From NCBI RefSeq assembly GCF_027853335.1, contig NZ_JAFEUS010000002.1:1162514-1226513 (forward strand): a DNA stretch of 64,000 nt, given 5' to 3'. How positions within the stretch are numbered: position 1 is the stretch's first letter; each line of letters opens with the position of its first letter. This DNA is from Leucobacter sp. UCMA 4100 (GTDB lineage Bacteria > Actinomycetota > Actinomycetes > Actinomycetales > Microbacteriaceae). The position numbers and the translations under genes were made by a program. Of this stretch, positions 25,235 through 33,541 are shown piece by piece. Under the pieces are notes generated by a model that was given only the letters and a program-made list of their open reading frames with translations, did not search any database and was not told where the DNA came from.

Positions 25235-26797
25235 CTACACGCTGGCTCCGACGCTCGCGGCGGCAGTCTCGCTCACCGCGGCGTCGTTCTGTGGGGCGCC
25301 CACGTCGTTCGCCGACCCAATCGGCACCGTTTGCCGCCTGAGTTCTGGCTTATCGACCTTGCCGACGGGGTTTCTCGGCAGGTCGCTCACGACCTCGAGC
25401 CTCGCGGGCACCTTGATTTTCATGAGGCCCGCCGAGCAGTGTGCGAGCAGTTCGGCCGCGGTCGCCTCGCTGCCGGGCTGCGTGACGACGTAGGCGACGG
25501 GCACCTCACCCAACGTTGGATGTGGCGCGCCGACGACGGCCGACTCGAGCACCGCCTGGTGAGTCGCGAGATGCGCCTCGATTTCTTTCGGGTAAATGTT
25601 TTCGCCACCGCGAATGATCATGTCTTTGATGCGGTCGACGATGCTCAGGTAACCGTCTTCGTCGAGCACGCCGACGTCACCCGTGCGCAGCCAGCCGTCA
25701 ACGACGGTCTCGGCGGTCGCCTCTGGCCTGCCGAGGTAGCCGCGCATGACCGTGGCACCCTTGATGCGCACCTCGCCGCGCTCACCCACCGCAACCTCGG
25801 CTCCATGCTCATCGGTGAGCTTGAGTTCCTGGCCCGAGACCACGGGCCCCACGGTCCCGAGCTTCTGCGGCCCGCGCAGGGGGTTACCCGCCGAAACGCA
25901 GGTCGCCTCGGTGAGGCCGTAGCCCTCGATGATGAGCAGCCCGAAACGTTCGGCGCACAACTGCAGCAGCTCGCGAGACACTGGAGCCGCCCCGCAAATC
26001 ACGAAGCGGATCGAACTGAAGTCGGTACTCACGTCGCTCGGCAGCTGCACGAGGCGCGCGAGAATCGCGGGCACGACCGAGAAGTACGTCGGCCGGTGCT
26101 TCTCGATCGCCTCAAGGAAGGCGACCGGCGCAAACCGCCTCAAGATGATCGTCGATCCGCCAACCGACATGGGAGCCAGCCAGCTCACGCAAATCGCGTT
26201 GACGTGAAAGAATGGCAGCACGACGAGCGCGCGCTCTTCGGCGGTCATCTCGGCGTGAGCGGCCATGCCGCGCGCCATCGCGTCAAGGTTGGCGTGGTCG
26301 AGCATGACGCCCTTCGGCTGGCCCGTCGATCCACTCGTGTAAATGAGCAGCGCGATGCTCGCGGGGTCGATCGCTATAGCCCCGGCGTCACTCGATCGCT
26401 CGGTGCGCATCGCGGCAACGTCGAGCACCGGCACAGCCGAACCCGGCGCGGTGAGGCCCGGCAGGCGGTCGAGAATGCTGCGCTCGGTGAGCAGCAGCTT
26501 CGTCGCCGAATCTTCGAGCTGATAGCTGAGCTCTCGCTCGGTGAACGTCGGGTTGATCGGGGTCGCGGTGACCCCCGCGATCCACGCCCCGAGCATGCCG
26601 ATGACGAGCTCGATGCTGTTCTCGAGCATGATGCCGAGCACCTCGCCCTCGGCCACCCCGAGCTCAGCGAGCTGCTCGGCAAAGGCGAGCGCCAAGTCTT
26701 CGACCTCGGCGTAGCTCAGCGTGCGATCTTCGTCTCCGAGGCAATCGTTTCCCGTGCCCGCGGCGGGCGACTCCCAAAGCAAATGTGTCAGCGTCAT
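25235..26797 (-). CDS. AMP-forming acyl-CoA synthetase
   Basis: This 520-aa ANL-superfamily enzyme has the P-loop IYTSGSTGQPKGVML (about 150-165), the YGLTEA motif, the core GWLRTGDVGVLDEDGYL with the hinge DRIKDMIIRGGENIYP, and the catalytic lysine in NPVGKVDK near the C-terminus. It activates a carboxylic acid to acyl-AMP and then acyl-CoA. The start at 26797 has AGAAGGGA upstream. It lies 130 bp beyond DUF3556 on the same strand and may supply the acyl-CoA for that operon. The substrate cannot be told from the sequence. Confidence 0.9.
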   Translation of the reverse strand: MTLTHLLWESPAAGTGNDCLGDEDRTLSYAEVEDLALAFAEQLAELGVAEGEVLGIMLENSIELVIGMLGAWIAGVTATPINPTFTERELSYQLEDSATKLLLTERSILDRLPGLTAPGSAVPVLDVAAMRTERSSDAGAIAIDPASIALLIYTSGSTGQPKGVMLDHANLDAMARGMAAHAEMTAEERALVVLPFFHVNAICVSWLAPMSVGGSTIILRRFAPVAFLEAIEKHRPTYFSVVPAILARLVQLPSDVSTDFSSIRFVICGAAPVSRELLQLCAERFGLLIIEGYGLTEATCVSAGNPLRGPQKLGTVGPVVSGQELKLTDEHGAEVAVGERGEVRIKGATVMRGYLGRPEATAETVVDGWLRTGDVGVLDEDGYLSIVDRIKDMIIRGGENIYPKEIEAHLATHQAVLESAVVGAPHPTLGEVPVAYVVTQPGSEATAAELLAHCSAGLMKIKVPARLEVVSDLPRNPVGKVDKPELRRQTVPIGSANDVGAPQNDAAVSETAAASVGASV

Positions 26798-26971
26798 TGC
26801 CGTCCCTTCTGAGCCGATCGCCAGTGATCAGCTTCCAATGGCATTGCCCCATGGTACGAGCAGTGGGCCGCGCGGTTCAGGGACGTTGTTGGCCCAGTTC
26901 GCGTATTGGGGTGTGCAGTTTGCACCCCGCCGCGCTATTCTCAAACTCACCACCCGCCAAAGGAGCCCCTC

Positions 26972-27613
26972 ATGCCGCCAAGCACCGCCGAAATCTGGTC
27001 GTTCGTTCACGCCGAGCGCGGCAGGCTCGCAGACGATCTCGCGCACCTCACCGACGAGCAGTGGGCCACACCCTCGCTCTGCGCCGGATGGAGCGTGCAC
27101 GACGTTCTCGCCCACCTCGTCGACACCGCGCACACGGGCAAGCTCGCCTTCGTGGGCAGCATGATCGCGAGCGCCGGCAACTTTGACCGTGCGAACGAGC
27201 GGGGCGTGAAGCGGCACCTGGGCGCGACGGGGGCGCACACGCTCGAGGCCTTTCGCGCGGCCCGCACCCTCACGAAGTCGCCGCCAGCGAGCCCGAGCAC
27301 CCGGCTCGTCGAGGCCATCGCGCACGGCGAAGACATTCGGCGGCCCCTCGGAATCACCCGCGACTACGAGGCCTGGGCAATACACGACGCCATCGACTAC
27401 CTCGCGCGCACGCCGGCCTCGTTTGGCGGCTGCCGCGAGCTGGCAGCGCGGGTGCGTCTCGTGACCAATGGCGGCGGATCATCCTGGGGTGAAGGCCCCG
27501 AGGTGACAGCGAGCGCCCTCGACCTCTTGCTCACGGCGACGGGTCGCGAGGTCGGCGAGGGCCGGCTCTCAGGCCCGGGCGTCGCGCTCGTTAGCGAGCA
27601 TCTCGCGCGCTGA
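26972..27613 (+). CDS. Maleylpyruvate-isomerase-like (DinB/mycothiol-dependent) protein
   Basis: This 213-aa protein has the N-terminal DinB-type four-helix bundle. WSVHDVLAHLVD (about 40-51) and HGEDIRRPLG (about 120-130) carry the histidines expected to bind metal in the MDMPI/TIGR03083 group. Such enzymes use mycothiol, the actinobacterial low-molecular-weight thiol. Start ATG 26972 follows AAAGGAG. Its 3' end overlaps the convergent glycerate kinase gene by 23 bp. The substrate is unknown; detoxification by thiol transfer is a family-level guess. Confidence 0.82.
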   Translation: MPPSTAEIWSFVHAERGRLADDLAHLTDEQWATPSLCAGWSVHDVLAHLVDTAHTGKLAFVGSMIASAGNFDRANERGVKRHLGATGAHTLEAFRAARTLTKSPPASPSTRLVEAIAHGEDIRRPLGITRDYEAWAIHDAIDYLARTPASFGGCRELAARVRLVTNGGGSSWGEGPEVTASALDLLLTATGREVGEGRLSGPGVALVSEHLAR

Positions 27614-28664
27614 GGCGGTTGAAGAGCGTGGCCTCTCGCGCCGCGTCCTGCGTTGCCTCACGCGCCGCCTCGCGAATCTCGTCGAGCGTCGAAGCGGTCA
27701 TCGCCCCGACAAACCCCATGCGCTCAGCCAGCGCTTCGCCGCCGTCGGCGAGCTGACCCGCGATGACCGTGCAGGCGACCCCGAGCCCCCGGCTCGCGCG
27801 CAGCACCCCAGAAACGACCTTGCCGCTTTCAGACTGCCCATCGAAACGGCCCTCGCCGGTGAGCACGAGGTCGGCCCCTCGCGCTGCCTCTTCGAAGCCG
27901 ACGAGCCCGAGCAGCGAGTCGATGCCGCTCACGAGCTCTGCCCCGCACGCGGCCCAAAGGGCACCCGAGAGTCCCCCGCCGGCGCCGGTGTATGCAACCC
28001 CGATCGGGCTCCTCGGAAGCGTCTCGGCATACCCGCGCAACCGCTCCGTCACCCCGTCGATCTGTCCCGGCAGCACGCCCTTCTGCGGCCCGAACACCTC
28101 GGCGGCCTGCTCATAGGGAGTCTCGACGTCGGTGAGCACGGCAATGGTGGCGCCGGTCTGCCCCGCCCCATCGCCGCTTGCCGCGCCCGCCAAGCCCGCC
28201 TCACTCAGGGCCTCGATCGCTCCGCGCCCGCCGTCGCTCGTCGAGCTGCCGCCAACCGCGACCGTCACCGAGCGACACCCGGCACGCAAAGCATGGACGA
28301 TCTGCAGGCCCGTCCCGCGGGTCGAGGCGCGCAGGGCGTCGAAACCCTCGAGCTTCGCAAACTGGATGCCGCTCGCGATCGCCATCTCGACGTAGGCGTG
28401 GTCACCCACCCGCAAATAGTGCGCGGTCAGCGGGCCACCCATCGGGTCGACGGTGCTCGTCTCGACGTACTCTCCGCCGAGCACCGCGTGGATCGTCGCA
28501 ATCGTCCCCTCACCCCCGTCAGCAATCGGCAGGCAGATCGCCCTGCCGCCCGCCGCGAGCACCCCGTCGCGCATCGCCTCGGCGACCTCGGCCGCCGTGT
28601 GCGTTCCCTTAAACGAGTCGGGTGCGCACACCACGATCGCCGCTTTGCCTGTTTGCTCCGTCAC
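27591..28664 (-). CDS. glxK: Glycerate kinase (GlxK/GarK family)
   Basis: This 357-aa protein opens with APDSFKGTHTAAEVAEAM (13-30), then PIADGGEGT (46-54), the first conserved block. VAVGGSSTSDGGRGAIEAL (about 135-153) and VLTGEGRFDGQSESGKV (about 265-281) complete the family set. It phosphorylates D-glycerate in the cytoplasm, feeding glyoxylate- and glycerate-derived carbon into glycolysis. The length is normal. It overlaps the end of the convergent DinB-like gene. The next gene upstream is a FadR regulator, but a long repeat-filled gap separates them, so it is probably its own unit. Confidence 0.92.
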   Translation of the reverse strand: MTEQTGKAAIVVCAPDSFKGTHTAAEVAEAMRDGVLAAGGRAICLPIADGGEGTIATIHAVLGGEYVETSTVDPMGGPLTAHYLRVGDHAYVEMAIASGIQFAKLEGFDALRASTRGTGLQIVHALRAGCRSVTVAVGGSSTSDGGRGAIEALSEAGLAGAASGDGAGQTGATIAVLTDVETPYEQAAEVFGPQKGVLPGQIDGVTERLRGYAETLPRSPIGVAYTGAGGGLSGALWAACGAELVSGIDSLLGLVGFEEAARGADLVLTGEGRFDGQSESGKVVSGVLRASRGLGVACTVIAGQLADGGEALAERMGFVGAMTASTLDEIREAAREATQDAAREATLFNRLSARDAR

Positions 28665-28993
28665 ACTGGCCTCCTGCGCCGCTTCGCCCGGGCCGCGCGT
28701 CGGCCCCTCACCTATTACAGCAACAAACCGTGCCCGCCGGGCGACTTTTTGGGGGCGGATCGCTCCGCCCGACCCCGCGCGCGCTCACGTTCCCGCGCCC
28801 TGTGGCACTCCCGTCACACCCTGTGCCACCCCCGCGCGCCCCGTGACACTGCTGGCACGCCCTGTGGTCACTTTCGCGCGCCGTGTGGTCAAAAAGTGTC
28901 GAAAAACGAGCGAAATTCGACACTTTTTGACCACACATTGGGGCGAAAGGGTGGTCGAGCGAGCGAGCGCGCGCAGTGCCACCGCGCGCAGCG
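28665..28993. other. Repeat-rich intergenic region
   Basis: This 329-bp gap between the glycerate kinase start and the FadR-type regulator stop contains CCTGTGGCAC/CCTGTGCCAC-type near repeats (about 28800-28870), an intact family-2 palindrome (28883-28936) and one copy of a 21-bp direct repeat shared with the regulator's 3' end. I see no gene in it. Confidence 0.6.
28883..28936. repeat. Palindromic repeat, family 2, intact copy
   Basis: 21-bp perfect arms (28883-28903 and 28916-28936, core GTGGTCAAAAAGTGTCGAA) enclose a 12-nt loop. The same sequence occurs near 36113 and 37387, where it is split by an IS30-family element. The preceding bases (GTGGTCACTTTCGCGCGCC) are also partly shared. Confidence 0.85.
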
Positions 28994-29025
28994 TCAGGCC
29001 TCGTGCAGTGCCACCGCGCGCAGCG
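28973..29025. repeat. 21-bp direct repeat spanning a gene end
   Basis: GCAGTGCCACCGCGCGCAGC plus G occurs at 28973-28993 and again at 29005-29025, a 32-bp period. The second copy encodes part of the regulator's C-terminal LRAVALHEA, and the first lies just past its stop, so a short tandem duplication probably extended or rebuilt this end. Confidence 0.7.
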
Positions 29026-29659
29026 AGTGCAGGAACGACGACTCGTGGCGCTCAATATGCTCGAGAATGAGCCGCTGGGCGTCGAGGGCATTGCGGCCCA
29101 CGACCGCATCGTGAATCGCTTGATGCTCGTACACTGTCGCGGCAACCTCGGCCGCCTGCGAGGCGTCATGACGCTGAAGCTGCAAGAGCGCGTATGCCGT
29201 CTGGTTACCGCTCTGCTCGTAAAACTTATCGATGCCGGGACTGCCAATCAAGGCAATGATGCTCGCGTGAAAACCAACGTCGGCGCGGGCGAGTTCGGGG
29301 CTCAAGAGACCACCAGCCGCGGCGTCACGAATGCCCCCCATCGCAACCGTGACCCTCGCGAGTTGCTCTTCTGAAGCGACAGACACGAATCTCGCGCCCT
29401 CGAGTTCGAGCACGCGCCGAATTCGGTATAGGTCGTGTACGTCGGCCATGGTGAATACCTTCACGTGCGCGCCCTGGTTGTGCTTGTGAACCACAAGGCC
29501 CTCGCTCGCGAGCAGTAGGAGCGCCTCGCGCACAGTGCGTCTTGAGACCTCAAAGAATTGCGCCAGCGCTATCTCACGAAGCGGTGTGCCGCTTGAGAGA
29601 GAGCCCTCGAATATTTGCGAACGCAGGTCATCTGCGACCGCCACAGCGGTTCTTCCCAA
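28994..29659 (-). CDS. GntR-family (FadR/FCD type) regulator of the divergent ABC/dehydrogenase operon
   Basis: This 221-aa regulator has a winged helix-turn-helix (about 8-70, LAQFFEVSRRTVREALLLLA) and an FCD domain (about 80-210). The start is TTG 29659, supported by AAAGG with 7 nt spacing; a GTG at 29644 is the alternative. It reads away from an amino-acid-type ABC importer and a 2-hydroxyacid/ThDP enzyme operon. The intergenic region holds a clear inverted repeat (29738-29788) that fits its operator. The likely ligand is the transported substrate. Its 3' end lies in a direct-repeat duplication. Confidence 0.87.
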   Translation of the reverse strand: MGRTAVAVADDLRSQIFEGSLSSGTPLREIALAQFFEVSRRTVREALLLLASEGLVVHKHNQGAHVKVFTMADVHDLYRIRRVLELEGARFVSVASEEQLARVTVAMGGIRDAAAGGLLSPELARADVGFHASIIALIGSPGIDKFYEQSGNQTAYALLQLQRHDASQAAEVAATVYEHQAIHDAVVGRNALDAQRLILEHIERHESSFLHSLRAVALHEA

Positions 29660-29737
29660 TCAACTGCCTTTCGATAACGATTGCCCGTGGTCAACCTTAT
29701 GCAAGGGCACCACAAATGTTACACAGTTTCTAGAGAA

Positions 29738-29788
29738 TGATCACCAATTTTATTTGATTTCACTTTATCTATTGATAATTGGTGATCA
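29738..29788. promoter_or_regulatory. Twin operator TGATCACCAATT / AATTGGTGATCA
   Basis: 12-bp inverted halves (29738-29749 and 29777-29788) are separated by 27 A/T-rich bases. Each half contains the palindrome TGATCA. The right half overlaps the spacer of a good -35/-10 pair for the ABC operon, so binding would block it. Confidence 0.7.
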
Positions 29789-29800
29789 ATCTCATAATGT
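29772..29800 (+). promoter_or_regulatory. Sigma-70-like promoter of the ABC/dehydrogenase operon
   Basis: TTGATA (29772-29777) and TAATGT (29795-29800) are 17 bp apart, in an unusually A/T-rich stretch. Transcription would begin about 45 bp before the GTG of the binding-protein gene. The overlap with the operator half-site supports repressor control. Confidence 0.6.
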
Positions 29801-29853
29801 AATGCCCCAAGGAACACGTCGGGTTCCGAAACCACTCAATGAGGAGAATCACC

Positions 29854-30771
29854 GTGCGAAACCACAGACTTTTGTTTGGCGGCATTGCCGCCATAGCCGC
29901 AACGACCCTTGTCGCACTGACCGGGTGCTCGGCAGACAACGACACCGCTAAAGATCCGGCAGACTCCGCAGAGACCAAGACCGAGGTGGTTGACGAGATT
30001 CGGGAGCTTTTGCCGAAGCGTATTCAAGATGCCGGGGTTATCAAGGTTGGCACCGAGGCCTACTACCCTCCATATGACTACTTCGGCGACGATGAAGAAA
30101 CCATCGTTGGGCTTGATCCTGACCTGTTGCACGCGCTCGGTAGCATTCTCGGGGTCGAGTTTTCCATCGAAAATATGGCGTTTGATGGGCTCCTCCCAGC
30201 GCTCGAGGCGGGACGATTCGACATGGTGTCTGGAGCCCTCGGCACGACCGAAGAACGCATCGCTAAGTACGACTTCGTCACATACTTCTCAGCGACGCAG
30301 GGCATCACAACCGTGGCCGAGAACCCGAAGGGCATCAAGGGCAAAGACGACCTCTGCGGTTTGAACGTTGCGGTGCTCGACGCTTCCTACCAGCTGAGCC
30401 TGCTCGAGTCGTTCAACGACAACGAGTGCGCCTCGAACCCCATGAAGATTCAGGCCTTCCAGTCTGACTCAGACGCGCTCATGCAGTTGCAAAACGGCCG
30501 CGCAGACGCGCACATTGCCCAGTACCCGGTCGCGGTCTACAACGCTACGACGTTTGGTGAGGGCAAGAAGTTTGCGGTCGTCAACGATGAGACCTTCGGA
30601 GCGCAGCTGCTCGGCAAGATCTTCAGAAAAGATGAGCAGGAGCTTCGTGACGCCGTTCAGGCCGCGATGAACGAGCTCATTCGTTCAGGAGTCTACGGCG
30701 ACATTCTTGATGAGCATGGCCTCGCGCTCGGCGCGGTCGAGAGCTCAGAGATCAACGTGGTGGCTGAATAA
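29854..30771 (+). CDS. Amino-acid-type ABC transporter substrate-binding lipoprotein
   Basis: This 305-aa protein is a family-3 (polar amino acid type) solute-binding protein. It has a signal peptide with lipobox LTGC (C25), then IKVGTEAYYPPYDYFGDDEET and later motifs such as FDMVSGALGTTEERIAKYDFVTYF. I start it at GTG 29854, because the AGGAG there is at the right distance; the ATG at 29839 overlaps that site. It captures the substrate outside the membrane for the permease and ATPase that follow. Typical ligands are amino acids, but a hydroxy- or keto-acid analogue is possible given the operon. Confidence 0.9.
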   Translation: MRNHRLLFGGIAAIAATTLVALTGCSADNDTAKDPADSAETKTEVVDEIRELLPKRIQDAGVIKVGTEAYYPPYDYFGDDEETIVGLDPDLLHALGSILGVEFSIENMAFDGLLPALEAGRFDMVSGALGTTEERIAKYDFVTYFSATQGITTVAENPKGIKGKDDLCGLNVAVLDASYQLSLLESFNDNECASNPMKIQAFQSDSDALMQLQNGRADAHIAQYPVAVYNATTFGEGKKFAVVNDETFGAQLLGKIFRKDEQELRDAVQAAMNELIRSGVYGDILDEHGLALGAVESSEINVVAE

Positions 30772-30773
30772 TC

Positions 30774-31742
30774 ATGATCGCCGAAACTTCGTCGCCGCGA
30801 CGCAGCGAACCGTTTGCCAATGCCGGCTCAATAACGGGCCCCATCAACGCGGTGCCCGTTCGCAAGCCAGGCCAGATCATCGCGGGAACCATTATCGCTG
30901 TCGTGGTCGGCTGGCTTGTCTTCACCGTCGCAACCAACCCCAACTTCAACTGGGGCATTGTGGCCAAGAACCTCACCGCCCCGAGCATTCTGCGCGGGCT
31001 CACGACCACCATCACGCTGACGGTTCTCGCGATGCTCATCGGCATCGTCCTCGGCATGCTACTGGCCGTCGCGAGGCTCTCAAAGAACTCCGTGTTGCGC
31101 GGCGTCTCGCTCGCATACATTTGGCTCTTTCGCGGCACACCGCTGCTCGTGCAGTTGCTGCTGTGGTTCAACCTCGCCCTCTTCTTTCCACGCATCGGCT
31201 TCGGCGACTTCTCGGTTGACACCAATGCGCTCATCACGGCGTTTGTTGCCGCGCTTCTTGGCCTCGGGCTCAATGAGGGCGCGTACATGGCCGAGATCAT
31301 GCGCAGTGGCATTCAAGCGGTTGACGCCGGCCAGGCCGAAGCCGCTTCGGCCCTCGGCATGCGACGTTCGCTGGTGATGCGGCGCATCATCTTGCCTCAG
31401 GCGATGCGCGTCATCATTCCCCCGACCGGCAACAACCTCATCACCATGCTCAAGATGACATCGCTCGTAACGGTCATCGCGGCCCCCGACCTTCTCAACC
31501 GCGCCCAGGCGATCTCGGCCAAAAACTTCTACGTGTTTGAGCTGCTCATCGTCGCGAGCGTCTGGTACATGCTGCTCACGACCATCTTCACACTCGTCCA
31601 AATGCAGTTGGAGCGCCGCTTCGCGAAGGGAACCGTCGCAACGGGAGCAAAGATGCGCAAACGCATCGTCAAGAATCTTGCCCCCGGAAGGGTAACCAAC
31701 ACCGAACTCATCGAAGCCATCGGCGAACGGAGAACACCATGA
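30774..31742 (+). CDS. Amino-acid-type ABC transporter permease
   Basis: This 322-aa permease has a Ser/Pro-rich cytoplasmic start, a first helix ([19 protein letters not shown]) and about five core helices. The EAA loop reads [22 protein letters not shown] (about 197-218), which docks with the ATPase. The His/Glu/polar family trait [11 protein letters not shown] is present. It starts 2 bp after the binding-protein stop and overlaps the ATPase gene as ATGA. The single permease gene suggests a homodimer. Confidence 0.92.
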   Translation: MIAETSSPRRSEPFANAGSITGPINAVPVRKPGQIIAGTIIAVVVGWLVFTVATNPNFNWGIVAKNLTAPSILRGLTTTITLTVLAMLIGIVLGMLLAVARLSKNSVLRGVSLAYIWLFRGTPLLVQLLLWFNLALFFPRIGFGDFSVDTNALITAFVAALLGLGLNEGAYMAEIMRSGIQAVDAGQAEAASALGMRRSLVMRRIILPQAMRVIIPPTGNNLITMLKMTSLVTVIAAPDLLNRAQAISAKNFYVFELLIVASVWYMLLTTIFTLVQMQLERRFAKGTVATGAKMRKRIVKNLAPGRVTNTELIEAIGERRTP

Positions 31743-32524
31743 CCGAGACCGTACGTGACGCAAGCATCCCAATGGTGAGAGCACGCAATGTGCACAAGTC
31801 GTTCGGCGATCATGAGGTCTTGCGCGGCATCGACTTTGAAGTACCAAAGGGCAGTGTCGTCTCGCTCCTAGGGGCGAGCGGGAGCGGCAAGTCGACCTTT
31901 CTTCGCTGCATCAACACCCTGGAGCGCCTCAATGAGGGCCGCATCTGGGTCGACGGCGAGCTCGTCGGTTATCGCGTTCGGGGCGACAAACTGCACGACC
32001 TGACCGAGGCAGAGGAGGCCATGCAGCGCCGCAAGACGGGCATGGTATTTCAACGGTTCAATCTTTTTGCGCACATGACTGCCCTCGAAAATATCATCGA
32101 GGCGCCGATCCGCGTCTTGCAAAAATCTCGCGCAGAGGCGATCGAGCACGCGCACCAACTGCTTGAGCGGGTTGGCCTGAGCGATAAATACGGCCACTAC
32201 CCGGTGCAGCTCTCTGGCGGCCAGCAACAACGCGTGGCGATCGCGCGAGCGCTCGCGATGCAGCCCGAGCTCATGCTCTTCGACGAACCAACATCGGCCC
32301 TCGACCCCGAGCTCGTGGGCGAAGTGCTCGACGTGATGCGCGAACTCGCCGAAAGTGGCATGACGATGATCGTGGTAACACACGAGATCGGCTTCGCGCG
32401 CGAAGTGTGCGACAAGGTGGCCTTCTTGCACGCGGGCCGCATCGTCGAAGAGGGCGACCCTCAACAGGTGCTTGTTCACCCAGAGCACGAGCGCACTCAA
32501 TCATTTCTCTCAAAGGTCTTATAA
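31739..32524 (+). CDS. Amino-acid-type ABC transporter ATP-binding protein
   Basis: This 261-aa ATPase contains Walker [10 protein letters not shown] (about 41-49), the Q-loop region [13 protein letters not shown], signature LSGGQQQR, Walker [15 protein letters not shown] and the switch histidine in VVTHEI. All residues for hydrolysis are present. It overlaps the permease gene by ATGA and is followed 3 bp later by the hydroxyacid dehydrogenase, so the importer and enzymes are one transcript. Confidence 0.94.
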   Translation: MTETVRDASIPMVRARNVHKSFGDHEVLRGIDFEVPKGSVVSLLGASGSGKSTFLRCINTLERLNEGRIWVDGELVGYRVRGDKLHDLTEAEEAMQRRKTGMVFQRFNLFAHMTALENIIEAPIRVLQKSRAEAIEHAHQLLERVGLSDKYGHYPVQLSGGQQQRVAIARALAMQPELMLFDEPTSALDPELVGEVLDVMRELAESGMTMIVVTHEIGFAREVCDKVAFLHAGRIVEEGDPQQVLVHPEHERTQSFLSKVL

Positions 32525-32527
32525 CCC

Positions 32528-33538
32528 ATGTCTACCCCACCACTCGCACTCTTCACCGACCTCACAGACCTCTCGATCGAACCCGCCAAACGCATTCTTG
32601 CCGAGCACGGGTTTCAGAGCGAGGTGCTCGAGGTCGACGCGTCGGGCGTCGTTGCTACCCACCAGCGTGAGGCGGTCGCACTCATTGTCGGGTATCGGCA
32701 GCTGACCGCCGATCTGCTCGCGCAGTTCGGGAGCCTCGGCATCATTGGAACGACGAGCAACGGTTTCGACATGATCGACCTCGATCACGCCCGCGAACGC
32801 GGTATTTGGGTCACGAACGTTGGGCACGCAGCGACCGAAGAAGTCGCGGTTCACACCATGTCGCTGATTCTCGCCGCCGAGCGGCACCTGGGAGCCATGC
32901 AGCACATCGCCCGTGAAGGAGGTTGGACCACCGAGGTCACGCTCACCCCTCGCAGGCTCAGTACCCTGACGCTCGGTATCGTCGGTTTTGGCAAAATCGG
33001 TCAGGCCGTTGCCGAGCTCGCCAAGCCGTTCTTCGCCTCGGTAATCGTGCACGACCCCTCACAAACGGGTGTGCTCGGCGAGGTCACCGCGCTACCGCTC
33101 GGCGAGGTCGTCACAGGCTCAGACGTGCTCTCGCTGCACCTGCCACTTACCGCTGAGACCCACCACATCATTGATGCCAAAGCGCTCGCGAGCATGCGAC
33201 CCGGCGCGACCCTTGTCAATGTTTCGCGCGGCGAACTCGTTGACGAAACCGCCCTCGTCGAGGCGCTCGATGCCGAAAGGCTCTCGGCAGCGTGCGTTGA
33301 CGTGCTCGACACCGAACCGCCAAGCGCACAGCACCCCATGCGCACCCACCCCCGGGTCTTACTCACGCCCCACGTGGCTTTTCTTTCGAGCGGATCGCTC
33401 ACGCAGTACGAAGAGACCGCGGCGCTCAGAATCGCCGAGTGGCACGAGAGTGGCAGCCCCAGCGAGTGGGTTCTGCGAGGCGCCGAGCGCTCACCCATGA
33501 CCAAGACATTGCACAACGCACACAGTAAGGAACAGTGA
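32528..33538 (+). CDS. D-2-hydroxyacid dehydrogenase (NAD-dependent)
   Basis: This 336-aa enzyme has the split catalytic domain around a Rossmann fold with GIVGFGKIGQ (about 148-157). The catalytic residues are in place: R in VNVSRGELVDE, E in DTEPP and H in LTPHVAF. It oxidises a D-2-hydroxyacid to the 2-oxoacid or the reverse. The start is ATG 32528, three bases after the ATPase stop. A ThDP-dependent enzyme follows, so the likely route is hydroxyacid to 2-oxoacid to decarboxylated or cleaved product. The true substrate is unknown. Confidence 0.9.
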   Translation: MSTPPLALFTDLTDLSIEPAKRILAEHGFQSEVLEVDASGVVATHQREAVALIVGYRQLTADLLAQFGSLGIIGTTSNGFDMIDLDHARERGIWVTNVGHAATEEVAVHTMSLILAAERHLGAMQHIAREGGWTTEVTLTPRRLSTLTLGIVGFGKIGQAVAELAKPFFASVIVHDPSQTGVLGEVTALPLGEVVTGSDVLSLHLPLTAETHHIIDAKALASMRPGATLVNVSRGELVDETALVEALDAERLSAACVDVLDTEPPSAQHPMRTHPRVLLTPHVAFLSSGSLTQYEETAALRIAEWHESGSPSEWVLRGAERSPMTKTLHNAHSKEQ

Positions 33539-33541
33539 ACT

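Noticed and set aside
25331-26812. A 493-codon plus-strand frame
   Set aside because: It is antisense to the acyl-CoA synthetase gene, with no motif or ribosome site.
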